The translations under genes and the position numbers were made by a program. The notes beneath the pieces are model-generated. The model was not told the origin of the DNA, searched no databases, and saw only the letters and a program-made list of their open reading frames with translations. Below are positions 16,532 to 25,020 of a stretch of DNA of 64,000 bases, one piece after another. The stretch is from DATAZK01 sp965199805. GTDB taxonomy: Bacteria > Actinomycetota > Actinomycetes > Frankiales > Frankiaceae. The stretch spans positions 1,674,001-1,738,000 of the forward strand of contig CBDATO010000003.1 in the NCBI GenBank assembly GCA_965199805.1, written 5' to 3'. How positions within the stretch are numbered: the first letter of the stretch is position 1; every line of letters begins with the position of its first letter.

Positions 16532-16548
16532 CGCGTGCAAGATCCGGG
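16532..16548. repeat. Right terminal inverted repeat of the IS1380 element
   Basis: Inverted counterpart of 14891-14907. It is directly followed by the second CTAG at 16549-16552. Confidence 0.75.
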
Positions 16549-16625
16549 CTAGGCACACACGCGCTCGCGACCAACGCGATCAGCGCAAGTACTGGAGCCA
16601 GGAGTATCGCTCGGTGCCGACGCAC
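16549..16625 (-). pseudogene. 5' fragment (lipoprotein signal) of the IS-interrupted peptidase-like gene
   Basis: GTG at 16625 with GGAGG just upstream encodes a signal peptide: VRRHR, a hydrophobic core, then VASAC, a lipobox. After the CTAG at 16549-16552 the original frame continues at 14886 (PSPPLSTQTHNWAGY). In the present sequence the frame instead runs into the IS and stops at 16485. This fragment shows that the intact protein was a surface lipoprotein. Confidence 0.75.
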
Positions 16626-16807
16626 AGACCCTCCAAGATGCTCGTCGTGACATTTGCATCGGAGTGGGCTCCGCAATCGCGAGTGACCGACGGGCAGGAG
16701 TCACGATCTGCCGGGGATTCACCCATTCGGACGATGAGCCCGCCGCCTGACAGATCCTTGAGTCCCCGCCCCTTCGAACCCCCCGCGATCGAGAGGGAGG
16801 ACGCCTG

Positions 16808-17689
16808 ATGCCGAACGTCGTCGTCGACGCACTCCGGGCGATCCGCAACGGCGAGATGGACGAAGCACGCCGTATCGCTGCAGGATCCGAGAACTCACTG
16901 CTTGGACACGCCCTGAGCAATTACCTGGCGAACCACGTCGACCACGACGGATCGGTCTACACCGACCCTGCAGCCTTCCAGGCATTCATCGCCGGCGGCG
17001 GCAACGTCGGCCTGTACGAAGCCACCGCCGGCGCCTTGGCCGCGGCGTACGACCGATTGGACGCACGATCGGTCCTCGATCTCGGTTGCGGCGACGGTTC
17101 GGCGCTGGTCCCGGCCGCCATCCGGGCGACGCGGGCCCCGTCGAGCTTCGACCTCGTCGACGTCTCGGCAGCGCTGCTCGACGCGGCGACCGCGCGACTG
17201 CAAGCCCTCGACGTGGAGATGTCGACGCACGAGAACACAGCGCAATACTTCGCCCGGAAGCTCGACATCGGAAACCATTGGGACCTGGCCGAGTCGACGT
17301 TCGCGCTGCACACCCTGCCGCCCGATGAACGCGACGAGGTCTTGCGTGCCCTGCGCCCGCATGTCGGCGAGCTGGTCGTCGTGGAGTTCGACGTGCCTGC
17401 CCTGGACCCGGGCAGCCCGGAGCACCTGCGCTTTCTCGCCGACAGCTATGAGCGAGGTATCGCGGAGTACTCCGTCGACCGCGAGCTCGTCGCCGAAGGC
17501 TTTCTCATGCCCGTACTCGTCGGCCAACTTCTACCGGGTGCTGCCCGGATGACGTACGAGCAGTCGGCCGGCGAGTGGGCGGAGCAGGTGAAACGGTGCG
17601 GCTACCCGCACGTCGCCACCACCAGCCTGTACCCGTACTGGTCCTCCCCCGCGTTCCTGCTGACGGCAAACGGCGGCTTCGACCGCTGA
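16808..17689 (+). CDS. Class I SAM-dependent methyltransferase
   Basis: 293 residues from ATG 16808, with a strong GAGGGAGGA upstream. The Rossmann methyltransferase motif I SVLDLGCGDGSALVP is at about 87-101, an acidic motif II FDLVDVS near 118 and the later WDLAESTFALHTLPPDERDEVL near 165-185. The first 60 residues are helical and may form a cap. The C-terminal GYPHVATTSLYPYWSSPAFLL resembles methyltransferases of small molecules. Substrate unknown. No coupled neighbours: upstream is the IS-disrupted gene, downstream the convergent hydrolase. Confidence 0.88.
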   Translation: MPNVVVDALRAIRNGEMDEARRIAAGSENSLLGHALSNYLANHVDHDGSVYTDPAAFQAFIAGGGNVGLYEATAGALAAAYDRLDARSVLDLGCGDGSALVPAAIRATRAPSSFDLVDVSAALLDAATARLQALDVEMSTHENTAQYFARKLDIGNHWDLAESTFALHTLPPDERDEVLRALRPHVGELVVVEFDVPALDPGSPEHLRFLADSYERGIAEYSVDRELVAEGFLMPVLVGQLLPGAARMTYEQSAGEWAEQVKRCGYPHVATTSLYPYWSSPAFLLTANGGFDR

Positions 17690-17759
17690 CTCGAGACTCC
17701 GCCGAAGGCGGTCGTCAGGGCAGAGCGGCCAGGAAGGCCGGCGACGGGCTACACGACGA

Positions 17760-19493
17760 TCAACCACCAAGCGTCCGCTGAGTCGGGGCAACTCCACTTA
17801 CCGCCGTCGAGTCCATGACGGGCAACAGCAGGCGCGACGGGTGCGCCAAGTCGTGCCAGATGACTCGCGTACCCGATCGGCCGAGCGAGGTGCTTCCCAG
17901 ACCCCATTCGCTTCCGTCGGCGGCATTGACGTCCCACAGCGGGTGGTCCGAGGCAGCGAGCTGCAGGCGTACCCGCTCACCCCGGGCGAGCCGGCGACCC
18001 ACTGGGCCCAAATCGATCCGCACCGGACGTTCCGCACCAGCGCGCTGACGTACGACGCCGTCGAGCAACGCGCGGGAGCAGCCCGCCTCATCAACCACGC
18101 AGAGCCGCGCGGTGACATCCATCGACGGGGTGTCGAACGATGTCCAGAGCTCCACAGCGACGTCACCCAGCAGCGTGAGCGGCTCCTCTAGCGGCTCGCC
18201 GGTGTAGACGAGCATCGTCGGCATCTCTTCCGCCGTGCACTGGCATGCGGGCCCGATCGGGGCGATGCCGGGCAGACAGCAGCCGTGCCCGCCGGTACGG
18301 ATGGGCGCCATCCAGGGGTCGTACGCGAGCACGTCGGCCGGTTCTTCTTCCGCCGGACGCGGATCCAGCCGTCCGTCGCCGTAGCGGCTGGCGGCCCGCC
18401 CACCGGAATGCAGGTGCCAGCTCTGCTGAGTCGTCGCCCCGGGCCAGGCGTCGAGCGTCTGCCAGCCGGATCCGCTCACCCAGGCGGTCACCGGCGCGGC
18501 GAGCAGCGGCGCGGCTTCGCCGTGCAACACCTGCCGCCACCACTGCAGATGCAGGTCCGCAACGTGTCCTCCGGCCGGCGGATCGACAGCGCTCCAGACC
18601 GGCTCGCCGAGCGGCGACCACGGCATATGCGGCCACGGCCCGAGCACCAGCCGCTGCGCGGACCGGACTTCGGCGGTGGCGGCCGCCGCGCGTAGCCCGG
18701 TGAAGTTTTGGATGGTGCCGCGTACGAAGCGATCCCACCAGCCGCCGATGTGCAGCGCGGGCACGTCGATCCGCTCATAACGCGAAACGGCGTCAGTCGG
18801 CTCCCAGAAGTCGATGTCGCCGATGTGCGCCGCCCATTCCTCGACCCATCCCGAGTATCGCCGCAGAGCATGCACGACGGGCGCATCCGGATCGGCCGGA
18901 GGCCATGCGTACCCCGTCGCCAGCTGTCCGCGCAGCACGTGGAAAGCAGCCAGGTCACCGGCCCGGCGCGCCTGCTCGGCACCCAGTCCGGTGGCCCACT
19001 CGAGGACGAAGCCGGCGAGTGCTCCACCCTGCGAGGTCCAGCCGTCGCCGGCGCTGCTGCCGGTGAAGGTCGGGCAGATCGCGACAAGGCCACGTGGTCG
19101 CCGGGCCGCCGTCAAGAGCTGGATCAACCCCGGGTAACTGAAGCCGTACGTGATCACCCGGCCGTCACACCGCTCGAGCCCGGCCGTCCATTCGACCGCC
19201 GACGCACCATCGGCGGCCTCGGTCGCCAGAGGCTGGAAGACTCCGTCGGAAGTGCCGCGGCCGCGTACGTCTTGCACGGCGACGACGAAGCCTTGGGCGG
19301 CGACCCAGGCCGGGTGCGGCATCGCCACGGAGCTGTCGGCGGTCGTCTTCCCGTACGGAAGCCTGTAGAGCAGGGCCGGGAACCGGCCGCGGGCCTTGGG
19401 TGAGTAGACGTCGGCCCGCAGCACCGTGCCGTCGGAGGCGCGGCAATCCAGATCGCGGTCGACGTCGACCTGCGGCAGCAACTCGTCGGCCAT
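17760..19493 (-). CDS. CocE/NonD-family alpha/beta hydrolase (X-Pro dipeptidyl-peptidase-like)
   Basis: 577 residues from ATG 19493; an in-frame GTG at 19619 would add 42 residues but the usual family start pattern (short leader, then CRASDGTVLRADVYSP) favours 19493. Nucleophile Ser119 lies in YGFSYPG, the family's G-x-S-Y-x-G; VQDVRGRGTSDG (about 75-84) is the oxyanion-region motif. The C-terminal half is a beta-jelly-roll (LEEPLTLLGDVAVELWTS onward), as in cocaine esterase and X-Pro peptidases. Predicted cytoplasmic esterase, amidase or dipeptidyl peptidase. A decayed copy of its 3' end occurs at 48254-48530. Confidence 0.88.
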   Translation of the reverse strand: MADELLPQVDVDRDLDCRASDGTVLRADVYSPKARGRFPALLYRLPYGKTTADSSVAMPHPAWVAAQGFVVAVQDVRGRGTSDGVFQPLATEAADGASAVEWTAGLERCDGRVITYGFSYPGLIQLLTAARRPRGLVAICPTFTGSSAGDGWTSQGGALAGFVLEWATGLGAEQARRAGDLAAFHVLRGQLATGYAWPPADPDAPVVHALRRYSGWVEEWAAHIGDIDFWEPTDAVSRYERIDVPALHIGGWWDRFVRGTIQNFTGLRAAAATAEVRSAQRLVLGPWPHMPWSPLGEPVWSAVDPPAGGHVADLHLQWWRQVLHGEAAPLLAAPVTAWVSGSGWQTLDAWPGATTQQSWHLHSGGRAASRYGDGRLDPRPAEEEPADVLAYDPWMAPIRTGGHGCCLPGIAPIGPACQCTAEEMPTMLVYTGEPLEEPLTLLGDVAVELWTSFDTPSMDVTARLCVVDEAGCSRALLDGVVRQRAGAERPVRIDLGPVGRRLARGERVRLQLAASDHPLWDVNAADGSEWGLGSTSLGRSGTRVIWHDLAHPSRLLLPVMDSTAVSGVAPTQRTLGG

Positions 19494-19677
19494 GCGCTCG
19501 AACCCTAGAAGTCCGAGATGACACCGGAGTTTCCGGCCGCGGGCGTGCAGCCGTGCGGTGATTTCGGAACGGAACCGTCTCGCTACCTGCCGGACACCCT
19601 CGGCGGCTAGGAAAGACACCAGCGGGGCACCGGGGCCTGGCTAGCCATTCGACTCGACGTCTTCCGGGAGCTCACAA

Positions 19678-20766
19678 ATGTCATCGACCTACGACCGACG
19701 CAGCTTTCTCAGCCGTGGCCTGCTCGCCGCCGGCGGCATCGCCGGCGCTGCGACCCTGTCCGAGCTGCTGACCGCCTGCGGCTCATCGTCCTCATCGACG
19801 TCATCGTCCACAGCCGGGCCGAGCGGGTCGAGCAGCTCCTCGCTCGCCACCGTCGCCTTGCAGCTCTCCTGGATCAAGAACGTCGAGTTCGCCGGCTCCT
19901 ACATCGCCGACTCGAAGGGCTACTACAAGAAGAGCGGTGTCAACGTCACCCTGATCGCCGGGGGCCCGACCGTCGCGGCAGAGCCGGTCGTCGTCGCCAA
20001 GAAGGCGTTGGTGGGCATGGGCAGCTCGGATACGACGGCCGCCGCCGTCGCCAAGGGTGCCGGCCTCAAGATCATCGCCGCGCAGTACCAGAAGAACCCG
20101 TTCGCCCTGATGTCGCTGGCCAAGTCGCCGATCAAGACGCCCGAAGACATGTACGGCAAGAAGATCGGCGTGCAGGCCACCAACGAGACGCTCTGGGCGA
20201 CTTTCATCAAAGCCAACAAGCTCGACGCGTCGAAGATCACCAAGGTGCCGGTCCAGTTCGATCCCTCGCCACTGGCCCAAGGCACGGTCGACGGGTGGAT
20301 CTCCTACATCACCAACGAGCCGATCGAGCTGAAGGAAAAGGGCGTCGACACCTACACGTTCCTGTTCCAGGACTTCAACTATCCCGAGTACGCCAACACC
20401 TACCTCGTACGCACCGACGCCCTGTCCGACAAGACCGAGCGTGCACAGATCGTGGCTGTCCTGAAGGGCGAGGTGCTCGGCTGGCAGGACTCGGTGAAGG
20501 ACCCCGCGCTCGGCGCCAAGCTGGCCGCCGAGACCTACGGCAAGTCGCTGGGACTCAAGGCCGCGGAGCAGACGCTCGAGAGCAAGGCTCAGAATCTGCT
20601 GATCGAGAGCGCCGACACCAAAGCCCACGGCTTGTTCTGGATGACCGACGACCTGATCGAGAAGTCGGTGGCAACGGTGGCTCTGAGCGGGACCAAAATC
20701 AGCAAGGACCTCTTCACCCGCGAGATCTTGGAAGAAGTCTTCGACGGCAAGACGACCCTCAGCTGA
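19678..20766 (+). CDS. ABC-transporter substrate-binding lipoprotein, NMT1/THI5-like
   Basis: 362 residues with a twin-arginine signal (DRRSFLSRG) that also carries a lipobox (LTAC), so a Tat-exported lipoprotein. A Ser-rich linker follows (about 38-60). The body has LQLSWIKNVEFAGSYIADSKGYYKKSG and PSPLAQGTVDGWISYITNEP, typical of the NMT1/THI5-like (SsuA/TauA/ThiY) fold that binds pyrimidine precursors, sulfonates or nucleobase-like solutes. GGAG lies 8 bases before the ATG. No permease or ATPase gene is adjacent. It is followed after 18 bp by a phosphoribosyltransferase gene, suggesting nucleobase uptake; the ligand is inference. Confidence 0.88.
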   Translation: MSSTYDRRSFLSRGLLAAGGIAGAATLSELLTACGSSSSSTSSSTAGPSGSSSSSLATVALQLSWIKNVEFAGSYIADSKGYYKKSGVNVTLIAGGPTVAAEPVVVAKKALVGMGSSDTTAAAVAKGAGLKIIAAQYQKNPFALMSLAKSPIKTPEDMYGKKIGVQATNETLWATFIKANKLDASKITKVPVQFDPSPLAQGTVDGWISYITNEPIELKEKGVDTYTFLFQDFNYPEYANTYLVRTDALSDKTERAQIVAVLKGEVLGWQDSVKDPALGAKLAAETYGKSLGLKAAEQTLESKAQNLLIESADTKAHGLFWMTDDLIEKSVATVALSGTKISKDLFTREILEEVFDGKTTLS

Positions 20767-20784
20767 TGCACGGCTCGACAGGAT

Positions 20785-21438
20785 GTGGATGAGCGATGTG
20801 CGTCGATTCCGGCCCGAGCAGCTACGCGGCTGCGCATGGTGAGTGCCGGCAGCTACCAGGCGACCATCGGGTCCCAGCAGGTCGACCTGCCGATCGTTCC
20901 ACTGGACGCCGACCGCGCGATCTCGCTGCTCATGACCATCGACATGGGCGTCGCGTTCTGCGCCCAGGCCGGCGAAGAGCTGGCCGCACTGTTGAGGCCA
21001 GCCCGACCCGAGTGCATCGTCTCCATCGCCACGCTCGGGATCCCGGTGGCCATCGAGGTGACCCGCGCTCTCGGATTGGACGACTACGTCGTCATCCAGA
21101 AGTCGCCCAAGGTGCATCTGGCGGACGCCATCCGCGAAGAGGTCACGTCCATCACGTCCACTCGACCCCAACAGCTCATGCTGGACCGCCGTCGGCTGCC
21201 ATTGGTTGCGGACCGACCGGTCGCCTTGGTGGACGATGTCGTCTCCACCGGCGCGTCTCTCATGGCGGCGCTTCGGCTGCTGGACAGCGTCGGCGCACGC
21301 GTTGTCGCCATCGGCGCCCTTCTGCAGGAGGGCGAGAGCTGGCGAGCCCAGCTCGGCTCTCGTGCCCACCTCGTGCAGACGCTCGGCCGGATCCCGCTCC
21401 TTGGTACGGACGGCGCCGGAGGCTGGGTGGCGCTCTAG
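20785..21438 (+). CDS. Adenine-phosphoribosyltransferase-like protein
   Basis: Type I phosphoribosyltransferase; the PRPP-binding motif VALVDDVVSTGAS is clear at about residues 148-160, and the body resembles adenine/purine PRTs (IATLGIPVAIEVTRALG, YVVIQKSPKVHL). Converts a nucleobase plus PRPP to a nucleotide. The start is uncertain: GTG 20785 gives 217 residues but its first 17 look unnatural; ATG 20836 gives 200. An ATG at 20789 in the next frame reads MSDVRRFRPEQLR, which looks like a more natural N-terminus and hints at a frameshift or sequence error near 20830. Probably co-transcribed with the binding protein. Its TAG overlaps the convergent amidohydrolase TAG within CTAG. Confidence 0.8.
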   Translation: MDERCASIPARAATRLRMVSAGSYQATIGSQQVDLPIVPLDADRAISLLMTIDMGVAFCAQAGEELAALLRPARPECIVSIATLGIPVAIEVTRALGLDDYVVIQKSPKVHLADAIREEVTSITSTRPQQLMLDRRRLPLVADRPVALVDDVVSTGASLMAALRLLDSVGARVVAIGALLQEGESWRAQLGSRAHLVQTLGRIPLLGTDGAGGWVAL

Positions 21439-22835
21439 GTGAGAGCCTCACCGGACATCTGAGCCATGATGCGCTCCGAGGCGCGCTGGGCGGCACCGGT
21501 CAACGAGTCGAGAGGCTCGTACGCATCGGCTTCCAGTCGCCGATCGCGAACGCGAACCCGCCCGTCGACGAGAACGGTCCGCACGTCGGCGCTGCGCCCC
21601 TGAAGAAGCAGGGTCTCGGCCCAGTCGTGGTGCGGGAACCAGTGCGGGCCCGACGTGTCGATCAGCGTGAGATCAGCCCGTTTGCCCGGCGTGAGGGAGC
21701 CGGTGAGGCCTGAGAGGCCGGCGGCTTCCGCGCCGCCGAGGGTCGCCAGGCGAAGGGCCTCGTGACCGGTGAGCGGCGGCCGGTCCGGCTCGAGCAATCG
21801 GGCGTTCAGCAGGGTGCGGCGGGCTTCGGCGAGCAGGTCGCTGTTGCGGTTGAGGGTGGCGTTGTCGCTTCCCAAGCCGACACGCAGCCCCGCGTCGAGG
21901 AAGCGCCGCACGGGCAATGCCGTACCGAAGAAGGCGTTCGAGGTGGGGCAGTGCGCCACGGCCGTACCGGCTCCGGCGAGAACCGAGACGTCATCGGCGG
22001 TGGCCGCGGTGCAATGCGCGGCCAGTACGTGTTCGCTCAGGCAACCCGCCCGGGCGAGCTGCGCCGCGTCACCCGCTTCCCGGCTGGCGGGCGAGGTCAG
22101 CAGGTGTATCGGCATGACCGCTCCTGCACTCCCGGCCAATTCGCGGGCGGCGCGTACGCCGTCGGTTCCGACCAGCTCGACGAGCTCCGGCGCGGGGGTG
22201 ACCCGGAGGAGTCCTTCCGGTCCCTCGTCGTACGTGTCGATGAGGGCCGCGATGTCCGCGAGGCACCTGTCCAGGGGGGCGATGAGCAGGTCGGGCGCGT
22301 AAGGAAACGGCCATGACCGCCAAGACGCAGGGAGCTGGGTCGCGAACATGTGACCGAAGACGACCCGCAGTCCCAACCGCGCATGGGCATGCAGAGACGC
22401 CTCAGCGCAGGCTCGATTGCGCCCGCGGTCGCCGCCGCAATTGACGCCCCAGTTGTCGACGACGGTGGTCACGCCGGCCAGTAACGTCTCGGCGCCCGCG
22501 AGTGCTGTCGCGAGTCCCGCGTCCGCGGGCGCGAAGTGGACGATCCCGCCGTAGTACGTGCCGAGCAGCCAATCCAGGAACGTGGGTCCCCACGGCGGTC
22601 CACCACGCATGAGCACGTCGAGCAGGTGTTGATGCGTGCTCACGAAGCCGGGAACGAGCAGGTCGCCGCCGGCATCGAGCACGACCTCGCGGTGGCGGAC
22701 GTCGGGCTCCCCGGCGCCGACTCCGGTGATGAACGACCCTTCGACGCGCACCCATCCGGGGTCGTACACCACCTGCGGCTCAACGGGCAACACGACGGCG
22801 TTCGCGATGAGCACCCCGCCATTGTCCGTCGACAT
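21435..22835 (-). CDS. Amidohydrolase of the TRZ/ATZ (guanine deaminase/chlorohydrolase) family
   Basis: 466 residues. Metal-binding pattern of the amidohydrolase superfamily: H-x-H in STHQH (His68, His70), a His in MPIHLL, HCT in LAAHCTA, and GSDNA near residue 320 with the catalytic Asp. The C-terminal TPGKRADLTLIDT completes the composite beta domain. Members deaminate guanine, 8-oxoguanine, S-adenosylhomocysteine, cytosine or triazines. Next to a phosphoribosyltransferase and an NMT1/THI5-like binding protein, a nucleobase deaminase is the most likely role. Start ATG 22835; divergent from the two-component regulator by 66 bp. Confidence 0.87.
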   Translation of the reverse strand: MSTDNGGVLIANAVVLPVEPQVVYDPGWVRVEGSFITGVGAGEPDVRHREVVLDAGGDLLVPGFVSTHQHLLDVLMRGGPPWGPTFLDWLLGTYYGGIVHFAPADAGLATALAGAETLLAGVTTVVDNWGVNCGGDRGRNRACAEASLHAHARLGLRVVFGHMFATQLPASWRSWPFPYAPDLLIAPLDRCLADIAALIDTYDEGPEGLLRVTPAPELVELVGTDGVRAARELAGSAGAVMPIHLLTSPASREAGDAAQLARAGCLSEHVLAAHCTAATADDVSVLAGAGTAVAHCPTSNAFFGTALPVRRFLDAGLRVGLGSDNATLNRNSDLLAEARRTLLNARLLEPDRPPLTGHEALRLATLGGAEAAGLSGLTGSLTPGKRADLTLIDTSGPHWFPHHDWAETLLLQGRSADVRTVLVDGRVRVRDRRLEADAYEPLDSLTGAAQRASERIMAQMSGEALT

Positions 22836-22901
22836 CGTCAGTGGCAGAAGGCACCAGCCTGGCTCCGGGCGTTCACAGACGCGGGAGCGTACGTTCGCGA
22901 C

Positions 22902-23612
22902 GTGCAGCCACGCGGCCTGGTGCTGGTTGTCGAGGACGAGGCTCCCATCGCCGACGTTCTCCGCCTCTATCTCGAGCGAGCCGGCTACCAGGTCGAGATC
23001 ACGGCTGACGGGCTCGCCGCCGTCGATCTGATCCGTTCCCGCCGTCCGACGGCCGTGGTACTCGACGTGGGGCTTCCCGGCATCGACGGGGTCGAGGTGT
23101 GCCGCCGGCTGAGGGCGGAAGGCGATTGGACCCCGGTGCTATTCGTGACAGCTCGCGACGACGAGGTGGATCGAGTGGTCGGCCTTGAGCTGGGCGCCGA
23201 TGACTACGTCACCAAACCGTTCTCGCCGCGTGAGCTGGTTGCCCGGGTCAACGTGGTCCTCCGTCGCGGTCAGGCCGCCCCCGAATCGGTGCTTCGCATG
23301 GGCGACGTGGAGCTACGGCCCGATGAGCGCCGCGTTCATGCCTTCGGGACGGCGGTGCACCTGACCGCGACCGAGTTCGCTCTGTTGCACTACCTGATGG
23401 CGCGGCCGGGTCGGGTGATCCCGCGGGAGACGCTGCTCGAGCAGGTGTGGGGGTACGACGCTGTCGCGGGCGCTCGGACGGTCGACGTTCACGTCGCGCA
23501 GCTGCGGGCGAAGCTCGGCGACGCGAGCCCGGTGCGCACCGTCCGGGGAGTCGGCTACAGCGCCGAGCCCGGCGCCGTCCGCAACCTGCCGGGGGTTCGG
23601 GGCGACGAATGA
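22902..23612 (+). CDS. OmpR/PhoB-family response regulator
   Basis: 236 residues from GTG 22902; alternative GTG at 22920 is possible and neither has a strong Shine-Dalgarno. Receiver domain: acidic EDE (11-13), phosphoacceptor Asp55 in VVLDVGLPG, Thr in FVTARD, Lys in YVTKPFSP. DNA-binding winged helix at about 130-225 (LTATEFALLHYLMARPGRVI, GARTVDVHVAQLRAKLG, VRTVRGVGYS). The gene overlaps the sensor kinase by ATGA, so the two form one coupled operon. Targets unknown; the secreted DUF5666-like gene directly downstream is a candidate. Confidence 0.93.
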   Translation: MQPRGLVLVVEDEAPIADVLRLYLERAGYQVEITADGLAAVDLIRSRRPTAVVLDVGLPGIDGVEVCRRLRAEGDWTPVLFVTARDDEVDRVVGLELGADDYVTKPFSPRELVARVNVVLRRGQAAPESVLRMGDVELRPDERRVHAFGTAVHLTATEFALLHYLMARPGRVIPRETLLEQVWGYDAVAGARTVDVHVAQLRAKLGDASPVRTVRGVGYSAEPGAVRNLPGVRGDE

Positions 23613-24946
23613 AGTCCCTGACCATCCGGGTCGCGCTGCTGACCACTGCCGTCGCGGTCATCACCGCCGTGATAGCAGGGCTGCTGGGCTTCGGACTGCT
23701 GCATCGCGCTGACTCCAGCCGCGCCCGGCAGACCCTGTCTCGGGTGGCAACCGAGGTCGCAGACGGATCACAAAGCCCTGCCATGAGCCGGATCACCTTG
23801 CGGGCCCTGCGGGTCACCGGAGGCACGATCGGGCCGGCGGGTGCGGTGAACGGGCCGCCGCTGGCACGGGCAGCGCTCAGCCGTGGCCAGATCCAGCAGG
23901 TCCTCGCAGGGCAGTCGGTGTCTGCGACCACCCACGCCGACGGCTCAACGGTGCTGGTCGAGGCGCGACCGACCAACCGTGGAGGCATCGTCGTCGTCCA
24001 GCGACAGGCCGATGCCCTGTCCCTGACCGCTCGCGCCGGCCGCCGACTGCTGCTCGCCCTCATCATTGCGGTGGCGGCCGCCGTGCTCCTCGGCGTGTTC
24101 GTCGCCCGTCGCCTCGCCCGACCACTGCGCAGGACAGCCAGCGCCGCGCTTGCGCTGGCCAACGGCGAACGTCACGTCGCCATCCGGGTCGAGGGTCCGA
24201 CGGAGGTCGCCGACGTAGCAGCCGCCGTCAACTCCCTCGCCGAACACCTCAATGCCTCCGAGGCCCGACAGCGCGACTTCCTGCTGTCGGTTTCCCACGA
24301 CCTTCGTACGCCGCTGACCGCGATCACCGGCTATGCCGAGTCCCTTGCCGACGGCCTCCTCGAGCCTGCGGATCTGCCGCGGGTCGGCCAGGTGATGACC
24401 AATGAGGCGCGGCGCCTCGATCGCCTCGTCGGTGACCTGCTCGACCTCGCACGCCTCGAGGCGCAACAGGTTCGTGTCGAATTCGCCGATGTCGACCTGG
24501 ACGCGGTCCTGCTGGCCGCCGGCCAGGTGTGGTCGGACCGGTGCGCCGCCGCCGGCGTCGATTTCGAGATCCGCCAGGACGTCGCCGGGCTGACGGTGCG
24601 TACGGATGCGGCGCGGCTGCGGCAGGTTCTCGATGGATTGCTGGAGAACGCGTTGCGGGTGACGCCCGCGGGACGCCCCATCGTGATCGAGTCACGTCGT
24701 GCGGATCGCGCCGTCGTCGAGGTACGCGACGGTGGGCCCGGCCTGACCGACGACGACCTGCGGGTGGCGTTCGACCGGTCGGCGTTGTTTGAGCGTTACC
24801 GCGGCGTACGGCAGGTCGGAACCGGTCTCGGACTTGCCATCGTGCACCGGCTGTGCGACCAGCTCGGCGCACAGGTCTCTGCTGGCCATGCCGCAGAAGG
24901 CGGCGCGTGCTTCCGCGTGCAGATCCCGTACGCAACCCGAACATAG
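23609..24946 (+). CDS. HAMP-domain sensor histidine kinase
   Basis: 445 residues from ATG 23609, overlapping the regulator stop (ATGA). Order: transmembrane helix 1 (about 6-31), extracytoplasmic sensor (about 33-140), transmembrane helix 2 (about 146-166), HAMP (about 167-220), H-box with phosphorylatable His230 (SVSHDLRTPLTAITGY), N-box LLENALRVTP, G1 VRDGGPGL and G2 GTGLGLAI. The sensor is small with no known domain. Phosphorylates the upstream-encoded OmpR-type regulator. Confidence 0.93.
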   Translation: MKSLTIRVALLTTAVAVITAVIAGLLGFGLLHRADSSRARQTLSRVATEVADGSQSPAMSRITLRALRVTGGTIGPAGAVNGPPLARAALSRGQIQQVLAGQSVSATTHADGSTVLVEARPTNRGGIVVVQRQADALSLTARAGRRLLLALIIAVAAAVLLGVFVARRLARPLRRTASAALALANGERHVAIRVEGPTEVADVAAAVNSLAEHLNASEARQRDFLLSVSHDLRTPLTAITGYAESLADGLLEPADLPRVGQVMTNEARRLDRLVGDLLDLARLEAQQVRVEFADVDLDAVLLAAGQVWSDRCAAAGVDFEIRQDVAGLTVRTDAARLRQVLDGLLENALRVTPAGRPIVIESRRADRAVVEVRDGGPGLTDDDLRVAFDRSALFERYRGVRQVGTGLGLAIVHRLCDQLGAQVSAGHAAEGGACFRVQIPYATRT

Positions 24947-25020
24947 GCGTCGCCAGTCCCGAACATCGCCGGCCGATGGTGTCTTTGCGGCCCAGCCGGG
25001 GCGCACCTAGGGAGGCCAGC

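Larger units (their letters stand above)
14891..16548 (+). mobile_element. IS1380-family insertion sequence, complete
   Basis: 1,658 bp bounded by imperfect terminal inverted repeats: CCCGGAGATTTCACGGG at 14891-14907 and, read inward on the other strand, CCCGGATCTTGCACGCG at 16548-16532 (13 of 17 match). It is flanked by CTAG on both sides. It carries one transposase gene reading rightward with 120 bp before and 161 bp after it. Length, 4-bp duplication and transposase type agree with IS1380. The intact frame and exact target duplication suggest a fairly recent insertion. It interrupts a peptidase-like gene on the opposite strand. Confidence 0.9.

Noticed and set aside
19620..19677. TPP riboswitch before the NMT1/THI5-like gene
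   Set aside because: The CTGAGA and other conserved TPP elements are absent and the gap is only 58 bp.
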